From Sporocytophaga sp. (GTDB taxonomy: Bacteria > Bacteroidota > Bacteroidia > Cytophagales > Cytophagaceae): DNA of 64,000 bases. Below are positions 18,264 to 27,918 of this stretch, piece by piece. Location: assembly GCF_017745095.1 (NCBI RefSeq), contig NZ_JAGHZZ010000018.1, positions 94,275-158,274 of the forward strand, read 5' to 3'. Position 1 is the first letter of the stretch. Each line of letters starts with the position of its first letter. The notes beneath the pieces were generated by a model that saw only the letters and a program-made list of their open reading frames with translations, did not search any database and was not told the origin of the DNA. Position numbers and translations under genes: made by a program.

Positions 18264-19667
18264 ATGGTAGTCGAAGAAAAATTTGAATTTACAAGCGGGG
18301 CTAAAAAGAAAATTATAACAACCTTTGTGGTCGGTCTTGTATTGGCCCTCATAGGAATATTTGTAATAGGCTCAGGAAATCACGGGCATGAAGAAGCTCA
18401 TGGAGCCGATCATTCTAAAGAAACAGTAGCAGCTTCAGCTCAACATCATGGTGGACATGAAGCTTCAGCAAATGAACATGCAGGAGCAGAGCATCATGAA
18501 GGAGGAGAACATGCTGAAGGTGGACATCACGGTGCAACTGGTATTGCATTAAGAGTAATTAAAAACCTTTGGCATAACAGTGTTTTCTTTACTGGTATTG
18601 CTGTAATAGGTGTATTCTTTATAGCGTTTAATTATATCGCCCAGGCGGGTTGGTCTGCTGCAATTAAAAGGGTTCCAGAAGCATTCGGATATTATATTCC
18701 GTTTGCTGCAATATCTACAATTACTCTTTTCTTTTTATTCAAGCAAGACTTGTTTCACTGGTATCATGATGGGTTGTATAATCCGTTTTTAGCAGATGGT
18801 AAGACTCCAAATCCAGAGTATGATCCTATCATAGCTAGCAAAACCTGGTATTTAGGAAAAGGATTTTATATCTTCAGATTATTCGCATACTTCATTCTTT
18901 GGTTCTTAGTATGGTTTAAATTAAGAACAAATTCTTTAAATGAAGATTTAAATGCTGATTTGAAATATCATGACAGCAGCATTTTCTGGTCTGCTATTTT
19001 CCTTATAATTTGGGGTGTAACGTCTTCCACATCTGCATGGGATTGGGTTATGTCAGCTGATCCTCACTTCTTCAGTACAATGTTTGGTTGGTATGTACTA
19101 GCAAGTTGGTTTGTTACAGGCCTTGCATTTATTACTTATATCACTGTGGCGCTTAAAGAAGCAGGTTATCTTTCTTTTGTAAATGAAAACCACTTCCATG
19201 ATTTAGGTAAATTCATGTTTGCGTTCAGCATTTTCTGGACATATATCTGGTTCGCTCAGTTCTTGCTAATTTATTATGCAAACATTCCAGAAGAATCATA
19301 TTATTATGTTGAAAGATTAAAGAATGATACTTATAGTCCTATATTCTTTATCAATTTGATAGTTAATTTCCTTTTCCCTTTCCTTGTTTTAATGACGAGA
19401 GATGCAAAGAGACAAAGGATCATTCTAAAGGTAGTTGCAGTAGCAATTATTATCGGTCACTGGTTGGATTTCTATATCATGTTAACTCCTCCGATTTTGA
19501 AACATGAGGGTGGTTTGGATGCAAATTTCTTATTTATCGAATTAGGATTGGCATTAGTATTCGGAAGTATATTTGTTTTCTTGATAATGACTGGATTGTC
19601 AAAAGCATCCTTAGTTGCTAAAAACCATCCAATGCTTGAAGAAAGTATCCACCATCACGTAGTTTAA
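18264..19667 (+). CDS. actF: Alternative Complex III subunit ActF
   Basis: 467-residue membrane subunit with about ten helices, homologous to ActC but lacking a quinol site in known structures; the tail includes FLIMTGLSKASLVAKNHPMLEES. The first helix is followed by a striking histidine-rich segment (about residues 38-95, e.g. HHGGHEASANEHAGAEHHEG) that is absent from the core fold and could bind metal ions. It ends the act part of the operon; coxB starts 36 bases later. Confidence 0.93.
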   Translation: MVVEEKFEFTSGAKKKIITTFVVGLVLALIGIFVIGSGNHGHEEAHGADHSKETVAASAQHHGGHEASANEHAGAEHHEGGEHAEGGHHGATGIALRVIKNLWHNSVFFTGIAVIGVFFIAFNYIAQAGWSAAIKRVPEAFGYYIPFAAISTITLFFLFKQDLFHWYHDGLYNPFLADGKTPNPEYDPIIASKTWYLGKGFYIFRLFAYFILWFLVWFKLRTNSLNEDLNADLKYHDSSIFWSAIFLIIWGVTSSTSAWDWVMSADPHFFSTMFGWYVLASWFVTGLAFITYITVALKEAGYLSFVNENHFHDLGKFMFAFSIFWTYIWFAQFLLIYYANIPEESYYYVERLKNDTYSPIFFINLIVNFLFPFLVLMTRDAKRQRIILKVVAVAIIIGHWLDFYIMLTPPILKHEGGLDANFLFIELGLALVFGSIFVFLIMTGLSKASLVAKNHPMLEESIHHHVV

Positions 19668-19703
19668 TTAGGAATTTAACTTTAATTAATAAATTAAGAT
19701 AAA

Positions 19704-20798
19704 ATGTTAGGATTATATATAAGCATAGCTGCGGTTCTTATCCTTGCTATTCTTTTCCTGGTCTTCAGGATTCAGACCTTCATTGATATTGTCAGGGGAG
19801 CTAATTCCAGGAGAGTCGGAACAAGCAATAAAGTTAATGCATTTTTACTTCTTGCTTTCTTCGTTGTTTCTACAGCATTGTTTATCTGGTATTCTGTACC
19901 AGCATCAAAGTTTTTCCTTCCAAAGGCAGTTTCGGAACATGGTGTAAGAACAGATCAAATGTTTTGGATTACAATGTCTATTCTGATAATCGCGTTTATT
20001 GGTACAAATATTTTCTTGTTTTCTTTTGTATTTAAATATCAATTCAAAGAAGACAGAAAAGCATATTTCTATCCAGATAACCACAAATTAGAAATTATAT
20101 GGACTGTGATTCCTGCAATTGTAATGGCTATCCTTGTTTATTTCGGATGGAAAGAGTGGTCTTCAATTACAAGACCTGCGCCTGAAAATGCAGAAGTAGT
20201 TGAAATCATGGGGAAACAATTTGCGTGGCAAGTAAGGTATCCTGGTAAGGATAAAAAATTTGGTGGGTACAATTTTAAATTAATTGATGCTACTAATGAG
20301 ATGGGGATGAATTTGAGTGATCCTCATACTAAGGATGATTTTTTACCAAGTGAAATTCATATCCCTAAAGGTCAGCCAGTATTGTTTAAAATTAGAGCAA
20401 GAGATGTTATTCACAGTGTTTTCGCTCCGCACTTCAGATTAAAAATGGATGCAGTTCCGGGGCTTCCAACCAAATTTTGGTTTACTCCAACTAAAACTAC
20501 TCAGGAAATGAGAGATGAGCTTGGAAACCCGAAATTTAATTATGAAATCGCTTGTACAGAGGTATGCGGTAGAGGTCACTTTGCAATGAGATATATCATT
20601 GTTGTTGAAGAGCCAGAAGATTATGAAACTTGGTTCGCGGCACAAAAGCCTTGGTCTGAGTCTAACCTTGAGTATATTTTAACAAAGGTGGATGAAAAAT
20701 CCAAAGGATTATATCCAGCGCCTCCAGCGCCAGCACCTGCGCCAAAAGCTGATACAGCATCTGTAGCGGTTGCTCCAGCTGATACTGTAGCTAAATAA
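19704..20798 (+). CDS. coxB: Cytochrome c oxidase subunit II
   Basis: 364-residue CuA-bearing subunit of the aa3-type oxidase. Three hydrophobic helices precede the periplasmic cupredoxin domain; the CuA ligands are seen as VIHSVFAPHF (first His) and CTEVCGRGHFAM (Cys, Cys, His, Met, about residues 284-295). The Trp-rich IMGKQFAWQVRYPG stretch is the electron-entry patch. The C-terminus is a low-complexity Ala/Pro tail (PAPPAPAPAPKADTA). Located directly downstream of the ACIII genes, which supports a physical ACIII-oxidase supercomplex. Confidence 0.96.
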   Translation: MLGLYISIAAVLILAILFLVFRIQTFIDIVRGANSRRVGTSNKVNAFLLLAFFVVSTALFIWYSVPASKFFLPKAVSEHGVRTDQMFWITMSILIIAFIGTNIFLFSFVFKYQFKEDRKAYFYPDNHKLEIIWTVIPAIVMAILVYFGWKEWSSITRPAPENAEVVEIMGKQFAWQVRYPGKDKKFGGYNFKLIDATNEMGMNLSDPHTKDDFLPSEIHIPKGQPVLFKIRARDVIHSVFAPHFRLKMDAVPGLPTKFWFTPTKTTQEMRDELGNPKFNYEIACTEVCGRGHFAMRYIIVVEEPEDYETWFAAQKPWSESNLEYILTKVDEKSKGLYPAPPAPAPAPKADTASVAVAPADTVAK

Positions 20799-20849
20799 TA
20801 TTAGCATTCATAAAATTCTTACTAAAATCGAAAAATATTTTCTAATAAT

Positions 20850-22697
20850 ATGTCTGTAGCCGAAAGTCATTTGCACGACCATCATGATGATCACGAACAT
20901 GATCACCATGATTTACCTTGGATTAAAAAGTATGTATTTAGCGAAGATCACAAGGTTATTGCCAAACAATATCTGATTTCAGGTATTATCTGGGCAATTA
21001 TCGGAGGCGGTTTATCATTACTTTTCAGACTTCAGTTAGCTTATCCGGATGCTAATTTTGACTGGTTGAAGCCTTTATTAGGCGGATGGATCCAGAATGG
21101 AAAATTAGACCCTGAATTCTACCTGGCACTTGTTACAATGCACGGAACTATCATGGTTTTCTTTGTATTGACTGCTGGTTTGAGTGGTACTTTCAGTAAC
21201 TTCCTTATTCCTTTACAAATTGGAGCAAGAGATATGGCTTCAGGATTCCTGAACATGTTATCCTACTGGTTCTTCTTTGTATCTGGTGTTATAATGTTGT
21301 GTAGTTTATTTATAGAAACGGGTCCTGCTGGTGGGGGATGGACTGTATATCCACCTTTGAGTGCATTACCTCAGGCAATTTCTGGTTCTGGACTTGGTAT
21401 GACATTGTGGTTGATCAGTATGGCATTGTTTATAGTTTCAACTTTACTAGGTGGTTTGAACTATATTACAACTGTCATCAACTTAAGAACTAATGGTATG
21501 TCATTTTTAAGAATGCCACTTACAATCTGGGCATTTTTCATTACTGCGATCATTGGTCTATTGTCATTCCCTGTATTATTTTCTGCAGCTTTATTATTAA
21601 TTTTTGATAGAACTTTCGGTACCAGCTTCTTCCTTTCTGATATTTATATTGCTGGTCAGGCTTTATCATTTGAAGGTGGTAGCCCTGTATTGTTCCAGCA
21701 TTTATTTTGGTTTTTAGGACACCCTGAAGTTTATATCGTATTGCTTCCTGCACTTGGTATCACTTCTGAAATCGTAGCTACAAATTCTAGAAAACCGATT
21801 TTCGGATATAAAGCTATGATTGGTTCTATGTTAGCTATCGCTTTCTTATCATTCATCGTTTGGGCACACCATATGTTTATTTCAGGTATGAATCCATTCC
21901 TGGGATCTATATTCATGTTCCTTACTTTGATTATTGCAGTTCCTTCCGCAGTAAAAGCGTTTAACTACATTACAACACTTTGGAGAGGTAATATCATTTT
22001 CACTCCTGCAATGTTGTTCTCAATTGGTCTAGTATCATTCTTCATTTCTGGAGGTTTGACTGGTATTGTTCTTGGTAACTCTGCAGCAGATATTCAGTTG
22101 CATGATACTTATTTCGTAGTAGCCCACTTCCACATTGTAATGGGTAGCGCTTCTTTCTTTGGTATGCTAGCAGGCGTTTATCACTGGTTCCCTAAAATGT
22201 TCGGAAGAATGATGGATGAGAAATTAGGATATGTCCACTTCTGGATTACATTCATTGGTGTTTACATGGTGTTTTTCCCAATGCACTATATCGGTATTGC
22301 AGGTTTCCCAAGAAGATACTACTCATTCACTGGATTTGATTTTACTCAGAGCTTTACTGATTTGACTCAGATTATTACTATAGCTGCAATTGTAACTTTT
22401 GCTGCTCAGTTTATATTCTTATTCAATTTCTTCTTCAGCATATTTAAAGGTAGAAGAGCTACTGAAAATCCTTGGAGATCTAACACACTTGAGTGGACTA
22501 CACCAGTTGAGCCAGGTCACGGTAACTGGCCAGGTGCTATTCCAACAGTCTACAGATGGGCATATGATTATAGCAAGCCTGGAGCTGAAGATGATTTCAT
22601 ACCTCAGAATGTTCCTTTCTCAGAAACAAAGGGATCTAATTTCCCTCACGAGAATGAGCAAATGGTAGCTGAGGCTGAGAGTATTCATGGAAAATAA
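20850..22697 (+). CDS. coxA: Cytochrome c oxidase subunit I
   Basis: 615-residue catalytic subunit of the haem-copper oxidase. The binuclear-centre residues are present: GHPEVYIVLLPALG (His cross-linked to Tyr), WAHHMF (CuB His pair) and VAHFHIVMG (haem a3/haem a His), with LYLALVTMHGT-type TMHGTIMVFF for the other haem a ligand. The N-terminus is extremely rich in His and Asp (about residues 6-22). Its 3' end overlaps ctaA by 11 bases, so translation is likely coupled. Confidence 0.97.
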   Translation: MSVAESHLHDHHDDHEHDHHDLPWIKKYVFSEDHKVIAKQYLISGIIWAIIGGGLSLLFRLQLAYPDANFDWLKPLLGGWIQNGKLDPEFYLALVTMHGTIMVFFVLTAGLSGTFSNFLIPLQIGARDMASGFLNMLSYWFFFVSGVIMLCSLFIETGPAGGGWTVYPPLSALPQAISGSGLGMTLWLISMALFIVSTLLGGLNYITTVINLRTNGMSFLRMPLTIWAFFITAIIGLLSFPVLFSAALLLIFDRTFGTSFFLSDIYIAGQALSFEGGSPVLFQHLFWFLGHPEVYIVLLPALGITSEIVATNSRKPIFGYKAMIGSMLAIAFLSFIVWAHHMFISGMNPFLGSIFMFLTLIIAVPSAVKAFNYITTLWRGNIIFTPAMLFSIGLVSFFISGGLTGIVLGNSAADIQLHDTYFVVAHFHIVMGSASFFGMLAGVYHWFPKMFGRMMDEKLGYVHFWITFIGVYMVFFPMHYIGIAGFPRRYYSFTGFDFTQSFTDLTQIITIAAIVTFAAQFIFLFNFFFSIFKGRRATENPWRSNTLEWTTPVEPGHGNWPGAIPTVYRWAYDYSKPGAEDDFIPQNVPFSETKGSNFPHENEQMVAEAESIHGK

Positions 22698-23673
22698 TTC
22701 AGACTATAAAAGATTCGGTAAGGTAACTTTTGTTACTTTAATTGCAGTCTATTTATTGATATTGGCTGGAGGAATTGTAAGAAGTACAGGTTCAGGAATG
22801 GGATGTCCCGACTGGCCCAAATGTTTCGGGAATTATGTTCCTCCAACCCATATCAGTGAACTTCCTTTGGATTATAAGGAGCGTTATAAAGTTCACGGTT
22901 TTGAAGCAGAATTTAATCCGGTAAAAACCTGGATTGAATATGTAAATAGGCTAATGGGTGCAGTAGTTGGTTTTTTAATGCTGTTGGTTGTTAGCTTTTC
23001 TGTTCCATTGATAAAAAGGGATTGGAGCTTGTTTGCATTAAGTTTGTTGACCCTTTTCTTGATAGGTTTTGAAGCTTGGTTGGGAAAAATGGTAGTTTCA
23101 TCAAATTTAGCCCCGATAATGATTACAATACATATGGGTGGTTCTCTTGTAATTGTAGGTTTGCTGATCTGGATTTTATTAAAAACATTTCCACAACGCT
23201 TTACTTACTTTAAAGGTCCTGCTCATTCAAAGTTCAATTTTCTGGTTGTATTTCTATTGATTTTAACATTCCTTCAGATTTCCGTAGGAACTCAGGTAAG
23301 AGAAGAAATAGATTTAATCATTGTCGAAAACAACAACTCAAATAGAGAACTTTGGATAGATAGTTTAGGGAAGGTGTTTTTGTTCCATAGAATTATCGGA
23401 TATGCATTGTTGGTCTTGTCAGCCTATTTGTTCTTTGGATTTAAAAAGATTATTGAGAATAAAATAATTATTAAGTCTGTCTCTGTTGTTTTCTACTGTT
23501 TATTAGTAGAGACACTTGCAGGTATAGCATTAGCTGTTTTCAGCTTACCACCATACCTTCAACCATTACATTTATTGCTGGCGACGATAGTTTTCGGTAT
23601 ACTGTTTTTCGTTTTTACAATAATAAATGTCAACCTAGAAGGTTTTAAGATGAAAGCAAAATTGAATTATTAA
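22687..23673 (+). CDS. ctaA: Haem A synthase (COX15/CtaA)
   Basis: 328-residue membrane enzyme that oxidises the C8 methyl of haem O to give haem A. About eight helices are predictable; conserved residues include VRSTGSGMGCPDWPKCFG (with the Cys pair), YVNRLMGAVVG, ITIHMGGSL and LFHRIIGYALL (haem-ligating His) and LQPLHLLLA. The 11-base overlap with coxA and the 1-base gap to ctaB put it firmly in the oxidase operon. Confidence 0.95.
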   Translation: MENNSDYKRFGKVTFVTLIAVYLLILAGGIVRSTGSGMGCPDWPKCFGNYVPPTHISELPLDYKERYKVHGFEAEFNPVKTWIEYVNRLMGAVVGFLMLLVVSFSVPLIKRDWSLFALSLLTLFLIGFEAWLGKMVVSSNLAPIMITIHMGGSLVIVGLLIWILLKTFPQRFTYFKGPAHSKFNFLVVFLLILTFLQISVGTQVREEIDLIIVENNNSNRELWIDSLGKVFLFHRIIGYALLVLSAYLFFGFKKIIENKIIIKSVSVVFYCLLVETLAGIALAVFSLPPYLQPLHLLLATIVFGILFFVFTIINVNLEGFKMKAKLNY

Positions 23674-23674
23674 A

Positions 23675-24568
23675 ATGCAGTCAGTAAGTAGATTAAATAT
23701 TCTTCATCTGGTGGGATTTAAGTCTAAAGAATATTTTAGATTATTAAAATTCCGTCTTTCCCTTACAGTAGTTTTTTCTGCTGGTATGGGGTACATATTG
23801 GGTGGAGGAAAATCGATTGATTGGACATTATTTGGGATATTTGCTCTTGCCGGAATGTGTCTCACAGGAGCGAGTAATATCCTCAATCAGGTTTATGAGA
23901 AAGATTCTGACAAATTAATGGATCGAACCAAAAGTCGTCCAGTGCCTACTGGTAATGTAAGTGTTCCTGAAGCAATATTTCTTGCATCAGTTTTGGGAGC
24001 CTTATCAATTTTCCTCTTTAACGAATTCTTCAATTTCAAAACCGCTGTTTTAGGTTTTTCTTCATTAGTATTATATGCTTTTGCTTATACTCCTTTAAAA
24101 ACTAAAACTCCTCTTGCTGTTTTTGTTGGCGCCATCCCTGGAGCATTGCCTCCAATGATTGGTTGGATAGCGGCAACGAATAAATTTGGTTGGGAGCCAG
24201 GCATTTTATTTGGAATTCAATTTTTCTGGCAGCTTCCACATTACTGGGCGATAGCTTGGGTTTTAGATGAAGATTATCAGAAAGCAGGTATCAGATTATT
24301 ACCAAATGCAGGAGGCAGAACATCCGAGACTGCATTTCAAATAATGATTTATACTTTATTCTTAATCCCATTAGGGTTTATGCCTTATTTTTTAGGTATG
24401 ACCGGAATAACTTCAGCAATTGTAACTTTAATTGCGGGAATCTTATTTCTGGCTCAAACCTTTTATTTAATGAAGGAGTGTACCAAAAAAGCAGCATTGC
24501 TGATTATGTTTGGCTCTTTCCTTTATTTGCCAATAGTACAAATTGCTTTTGTTTTGGATAAGGTATAG
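23675..24568 (+). CDS. ctaB: Protohaem IX farnesyltransferase (haem O synthase)
   Basis: 297-residue UbiA-family prenyltransferase that adds farnesyl to haem B to give haem O. The aspartate-rich substrate motif NQVYEKDSDKLMDRTKSRP (about residues 71-89) is present, as is a second acidic loop (LDEDYQKAGIRLLP). It works directly before CtaA in haem A synthesis, and both genes are adjacent here. Confidence 0.96.
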   Translation: MQSVSRLNILHLVGFKSKEYFRLLKFRLSLTVVFSAGMGYILGGGKSIDWTLFGIFALAGMCLTGASNILNQVYEKDSDKLMDRTKSRPVPTGNVSVPEAIFLASVLGALSIFLFNEFFNFKTAVLGFSSLVLYAFAYTPLKTKTPLAVFVGAIPGALPPMIGWIAATNKFGWEPGILFGIQFFWQLPHYWAIAWVLDEDYQKAGIRLLPNAGGRTSETAFQIMIYTLFLIPLGFMPYFLGMTGITSAIVTLIAGILFLAQTFYLMKECTKKAALLIMFGSFLYLPIVQIAFVLDKV

Positions 24569-24576
24569 TTAAAAAT

Positions 24577-25173
24577 ATGAGTCAACACGAATTAAATTTA
24601 CAATCAAGCGAGCCTCAGAAGCCGCTGTCAATGAATCCGAAAAAGTTCGCTTTTTGGCTTTTTCTTGTGACGGTATTGATGATTTTCGCTGCATTAACAA
24701 GCGCGTACATCGTGAGAAGAGCAGATGGAGGTTGGCTGGAGTTTCAACTCCCTTCAATTTTCTGGCTTAACTCTGTTATTATAGTTGTTAGTTCAATAAC
24801 AATGCAGCTTGCATATTTTGCAGCTAAAAAAGATAGCCTTGAGAAAACTAAATTATACTTATTAATTACCAGTCTTTTAGGTTTGGCCTTTTTAGTAGGT
24901 CAGTTTTATGCCTGGGGAGATCTTGTAGAAATTAAAGTTTTCTTCGGAGGAAAGGGCAGTAATCCTTCAGGTTCATTTCTGTATGTATTGACAGGTTTGC
25001 ATGGTTTGCACCTGATTTCTGCAGTAATTTTCCTTTGGGTGGTGTTTGCTCAAAGTTTCAAATATAAAGTTCATTCAAAGAGCATGCTTGTAATAGAATG
25101 CTGTACAACGTATTGGCATTTCCTTGGTGGACTTTGGATATATTTGTTTGGATTTTTATTACTTAACCATTAA
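24577..25173 (+). CDS. Cytochrome c oxidase subunit III family protein (first copy)
   Basis: 198-residue five-helix subunit III homologue: LTGLHGLHLISAVIFLW and CTTYWHFLGGLWIYLF match the family's helices III and V. It is followed 20 bases later by a second, longer subunit III gene. Tandem subunit III genes are common in Bacteroidota aa3 operons; which one is the structural subunit is not decidable from sequence alone. Confidence 0.9.
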   Translation: MSQHELNLQSSEPQKPLSMNPKKFAFWLFLVTVLMIFAALTSAYIVRRADGGWLEFQLPSIFWLNSVIIVVSSITMQLAYFAAKKDSLEKTKLYLLITSLLGLAFLVGQFYAWGDLVEIKVFFGGKGSNPSGSFLYVLTGLHGLHLISAVIFLWVVFAQSFKYKVHSKSMLVIECCTTYWHFLGGLWIYLFGFLLLNH

Positions 25174-25193
25174 TTTTTCATAAAAATAACAAC

Positions 25194-25937
25194 ATGGCAA
25201 CAACAGCAGTCATTGACGAAAAAGAAAAAAGAAATTTGTGGGGTGGAGGTGCTGAACCCCTTAGAGCAAGTTACGGAAAGCTGATGATGTGGTTTTTCCT
25301 GCTTTCTGATGCTTTAAGCTTTTCCGGATTACTAATTACTTACGGTTTAAGCAGATTTGCACATAACGCTTACACAGGGAAAATAGCTGATTTCGTACCA
25401 TCAGGAAATTATTGGCCGGTACCCGAAAAAGTATTTACTCACATTCCTTTTACTCATAATCCATATCCTCTTGTATTTGTAGGAATTATGACATTTATCC
25501 TTATCATGAGCAGCGTTACAATGGTTCTTGCTGTTGAAGCTGGTCATAGAATGGATAAAGAAGAAGTATTAAAATGGATGCTTTGGACAATTATTGGTGG
25601 TGCTGCCTTTTTAGGTTGCCAGGCTTGGGAGTGGACAATCTTCATCGTAGGTGACAAAGGTAGAATGATAGCAGATGGAACCACGTTCTTTGGAGCGAAT
25701 CTTCACCATAATGAATACGGTCCTACTTTATTTGCAGACCTGTTCTTTTTCATCACAGGTTTCCATGGTACTCACGTATTGAGCGGTGTTATCATTAATA
25801 TGATAGTATTCTATAATGTTGCTATTGGAACTTATGAAAGAGTTGGTCACTATGAAATGGTTGAGAAAGTAGGTCTTTACTGGCACTTTGTAGATCTTGT
25901 TTGGGTATTTGTATTTACTTTCTTCTATCTGGTTTAA
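25194..25937 (+). CDS. coxC: Cytochrome c oxidase subunit III (second copy)
   Basis: 247-residue subunit III with the classic TGFHGTHVLSGVIINM and GLYWHFVDLVWVFVFTFFYL stretches, plus a Glu in the second helix (CQAWEWTIF). An insertion after the first helix (about residues 55-95) is longer than in the first copy. It sits between the other subunit III gene and subunit IV. Confidence 0.93.
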   Translation: MATTAVIDEKEKRNLWGGGAEPLRASYGKLMMWFFLLSDALSFSGLLITYGLSRFAHNAYTGKIADFVPSGNYWPVPEKVFTHIPFTHNPYPLVFVGIMTFILIMSSVTMVLAVEAGHRMDKEEVLKWMLWTIIGGAAFLGCQAWEWTIFIVGDKGRMIADGTTFFGANLHHNEYGPTLFADLFFFITGFHGTHVLSGVIINMIVFYNVAIGTYERVGHYEMVEKVGLYWHFVDLVWVFVFTFFYLV

Positions 25938-25964
25938 TTTAAATATTTAAGTTGATATAAAATT

Positions 25965-26330
25965 ATGGGACACGGTCATCATACTACAGCGCATGCTCCT
26001 CAGGTTCTTCCAAAAGATAAAGAGAAAATCAAGAAAATCTGGATGACAGCTCTTATCCTTGCGGTTGTAACTGCTATAGAATTCTTGTTAGCTTTTACAA
26101 TGGAAAGAGGATCTTTGCTTACTTCAATATTCGTTCTTCTAACATTTGTAAAATCTTTCTACATCGTGGGAGAATTTATGCACCTTAAATATGAAGCGAA
26201 AACTTTAATCTGGTCAATTGTAATACCAACGCTTTTTATCGTTTGGTTAGTAGTAGCTCTATTAGTTGAAGGAAATGCAATATTGTATTTCAGAAATCTT
26301 TGGCAATGGTACGCTGGTTTAGCTAAATAA
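25965..26330 (+). CDS. Cytochrome c oxidase subunit IV family protein
   Basis: 121-residue small membrane subunit with three helices (about 28-48, 52-72 and 84-108), matching the prokaryotic cytochrome c oxidase subunit IV (CtaF) family. The N-terminus is again His-rich (MGHGHHTTAHAP). Role is stabilisation of the oxidase. Confidence 0.88.
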   Translation: MGHGHHTTAHAPQVLPKDKEKIKKIWMTALILAVVTAIEFLLAFTMERGSLLTSIFVLLTFVKSFYIVGEFMHLKYEAKTLIWSIVIPTLFIVWLVVALLVEGNAILYFRNLWQWYAGLAK

Positions 26331-26337
26331 TCAGATA

Positions 26338-27000
26338 ATGAATAAAATTATTAAAACCGGTATACTAGTTTTACTTCTGGTAATACCGGTTTTTCTTTTT
26401 CAGTATTTTAAGTTCTTTGGAAAAAATCATTATAAACTTCCAGTCTTTTTTGCAACAGACTCGGTTTTAAATGATAAAGGACAATATACTATAACAGAAG
26501 CGCACGAAATTCCTGATTTTTCATTTAGAAATCAGGATGGATTGGAAATAAAAGGAGAGAAATTCAAAGGGAAAATTCTTGTCGTGGATTTTTTCTTCTC
26601 TCGTTGTCCTGGAATTTGCCCTCAAATGACCAATCAATTGGTCAGGGTTCAGGAAAAGTTTAAACAAGATCCTCAATTTCAGATTCTATCCCTTACAGTA
26701 GATCCTGAATATGATACAGTGTCTGTTTTGAAGTCTTATGCACAGAAATATGGAGCAATTCCGGAAAAATGGAATTTCCTAACTGGAAGTAAAGACTCTA
26801 TCTACACACTAGCTCAGAAAGGTTTTTTTATTACGGCAATGGAGGATAGGGATAGGCCTCTTGAATTTATCCATAGTGAGAAACTCGTTCTGGTAGATAA
26901 AGATGGAAGGATCAGAGGTTATTATGATGGAACAAATTCTGAAGAAGTAGACCGCTTAATTACTGAAATACAAGTTCTTCAATATGAATACGCAAATTAA
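26338..27000 (+). CDS. SCO1/SenC family copper chaperone
   Basis: 220-residue membrane-anchored thioredoxin-fold protein that delivers copper to the CuA site of subunit II. The copper ligands are visible: CPGIC (about residues 93-97) and the conserved His of EFIHSEKLVLVDKDG (about 183). It overlaps the DUF420 gene by 17 bases, so the two are likely translated together. Confidence 0.94.
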   Translation: MNKIIKTGILVLLLVIPVFLFQYFKFFGKNHYKLPVFFATDSVLNDKGQYTITEAHEIPDFSFRNQDGLEIKGEKFKGKILVVDFFFSRCPGICPQMTNQLVRVQEKFKQDPQFQILSLTVDPEYDTVSVLKSYAQKYGAIPEKWNFLTGSKDSIYTLAQKGFFITAMEDRDRPLEFIHSEKLVLVDKDGRIRGYYDGTNSEEVDRLITEIQVLQYEYAN

Positions 27001-27586
27001 CCCAGTTATTGAAAAAAAAGATAATCTTTACTTGATTATCATAGGCATACTGTCAGTTGCTGTACCTGTATTGGTTTCTGTACTTTTTTACCTTCCTCAA
27101 ACAGGTAAGCTAGGAGATTTGGATGTTTCTTTTTTACCACACCTTAATGCGGTTTTAAACACTTGTACAACTATTGCTCTTTTAGCAGGGTTTTACTTTA
27201 TCAAATTTAAAAAAGATGCAAGACTACACAGAACGGTGATGATGGTCGCTTTTTGTCTTTCAAGTCTTTTTCTTATTTCATATGTTATTTATCATTATCA
27301 GGGGCCTCATACTATTTTTGGAGATATGAACCATGATGGTGTTTTAGATTTAGCTGAAAAGTCGTCAGTAGGTATTTGGAGAACTATTTACATATTAATT
27401 CTTGTTCCTCATATTATATTGGCAGCAGTAGTTGTGCCCTTTGTTTTATTTGCTATTTACTTCGGAATCTCAAATCAGTTCGCTAAACACGTAAAAGTTG
27501 TAAAATGGACTTTTCCGATCTGGTTGTATGTAGCTGTTTCAGGGGTTTTAGTTTATTTAATGATTAGTCCTTATTATGGAGCTTAA
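26984..27586 (+). CDS. DUF420 family membrane protein (CtaM/YozB-like)
   Basis: 200-residue protein with five predicted helices and conserved His/Asn residues (FLPHLNAVLNTCTTIALLAGF, RLHRTVMM, VPHIILAAVV). DUF420 proteins such as CtaM are needed for activity of haem A oxidases in Firmicutes; a similar assembly role here is an inference backed by its position between the Sco gene and the operon end. Confidence 0.87.
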   Translation: MNTQINPVIEKKDNLYLIIIGILSVAVPVLVSVLFYLPQTGKLGDLDVSFLPHLNAVLNTCTTIALLAGFYFIKFKKDARLHRTVMMVAFCLSSLFLISYVIYHYQGPHTIFGDMNHDGVLDLAEKSSVGIWRTIYILILVPHIILAAVVVPFVLFAIYFGISNQFAKHVKVVKWTFPIWLYVAVSGVLVYLMISPYYGA

Positions 27587-27599
27587 TAATTCTGCCAAT

Positions 27600-27878
27600 A
27601 TGAAAAAGGTGATCTTTGCTTTGATGATTGTTTTTATAGTAATGATGGCCGGATCAACTGATCTAATGGCTCAATGTGCTATGTGTAAAGCTACAATTAA
27701 AGATAATGTAGAATCCGGACAAGGGATAGGACAGGGCTTGAATAAGGGGATTTTATATCTGATGAGTATACCATACATTATCGGAAGTTTTATCGCTTTT
27801 TTCTGGTATAAAAGCAGCAAAAAAAATAGCGAAAAACAACAGTTACTTGACAAAATCAAATCAAAATTTGCCAAATAA
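27600..27878 (+). CDS. Small CxxC membrane protein at the end of the oxidase operon
   Basis: 92-residue protein, not assigned to a named family by me. It has a signal sequence (MKKVIFALMIVFIVMMAGS), then an exported CAMCKATIKDNVESG segment with a CxxC pair, and a C-terminal helix (about 55-75) with a basic tail (KSSKKNSEKQQLLDK). An earlier in-frame ATG at 27576 overlaps DUF420; the ATG at 27600 is preferred because it begins the signal peptide. The CxxC next to Sco and DUF420 suggests a thiol or metal role in oxidase assembly (inference). Confidence 0.8.
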   Translation: MKKVIFALMIVFIVMMAGSTDLMAQCAMCKATIKDNVESGQGIGQGLNKGILYLMSIPYIIGSFIAFFWYKSSKKNSEKQQLLDKIKSKFAK

Positions 27879-27918
27879 ATCTTCGTTAATTTAATGTATA
27901 CCTCTTACGATTGATACC

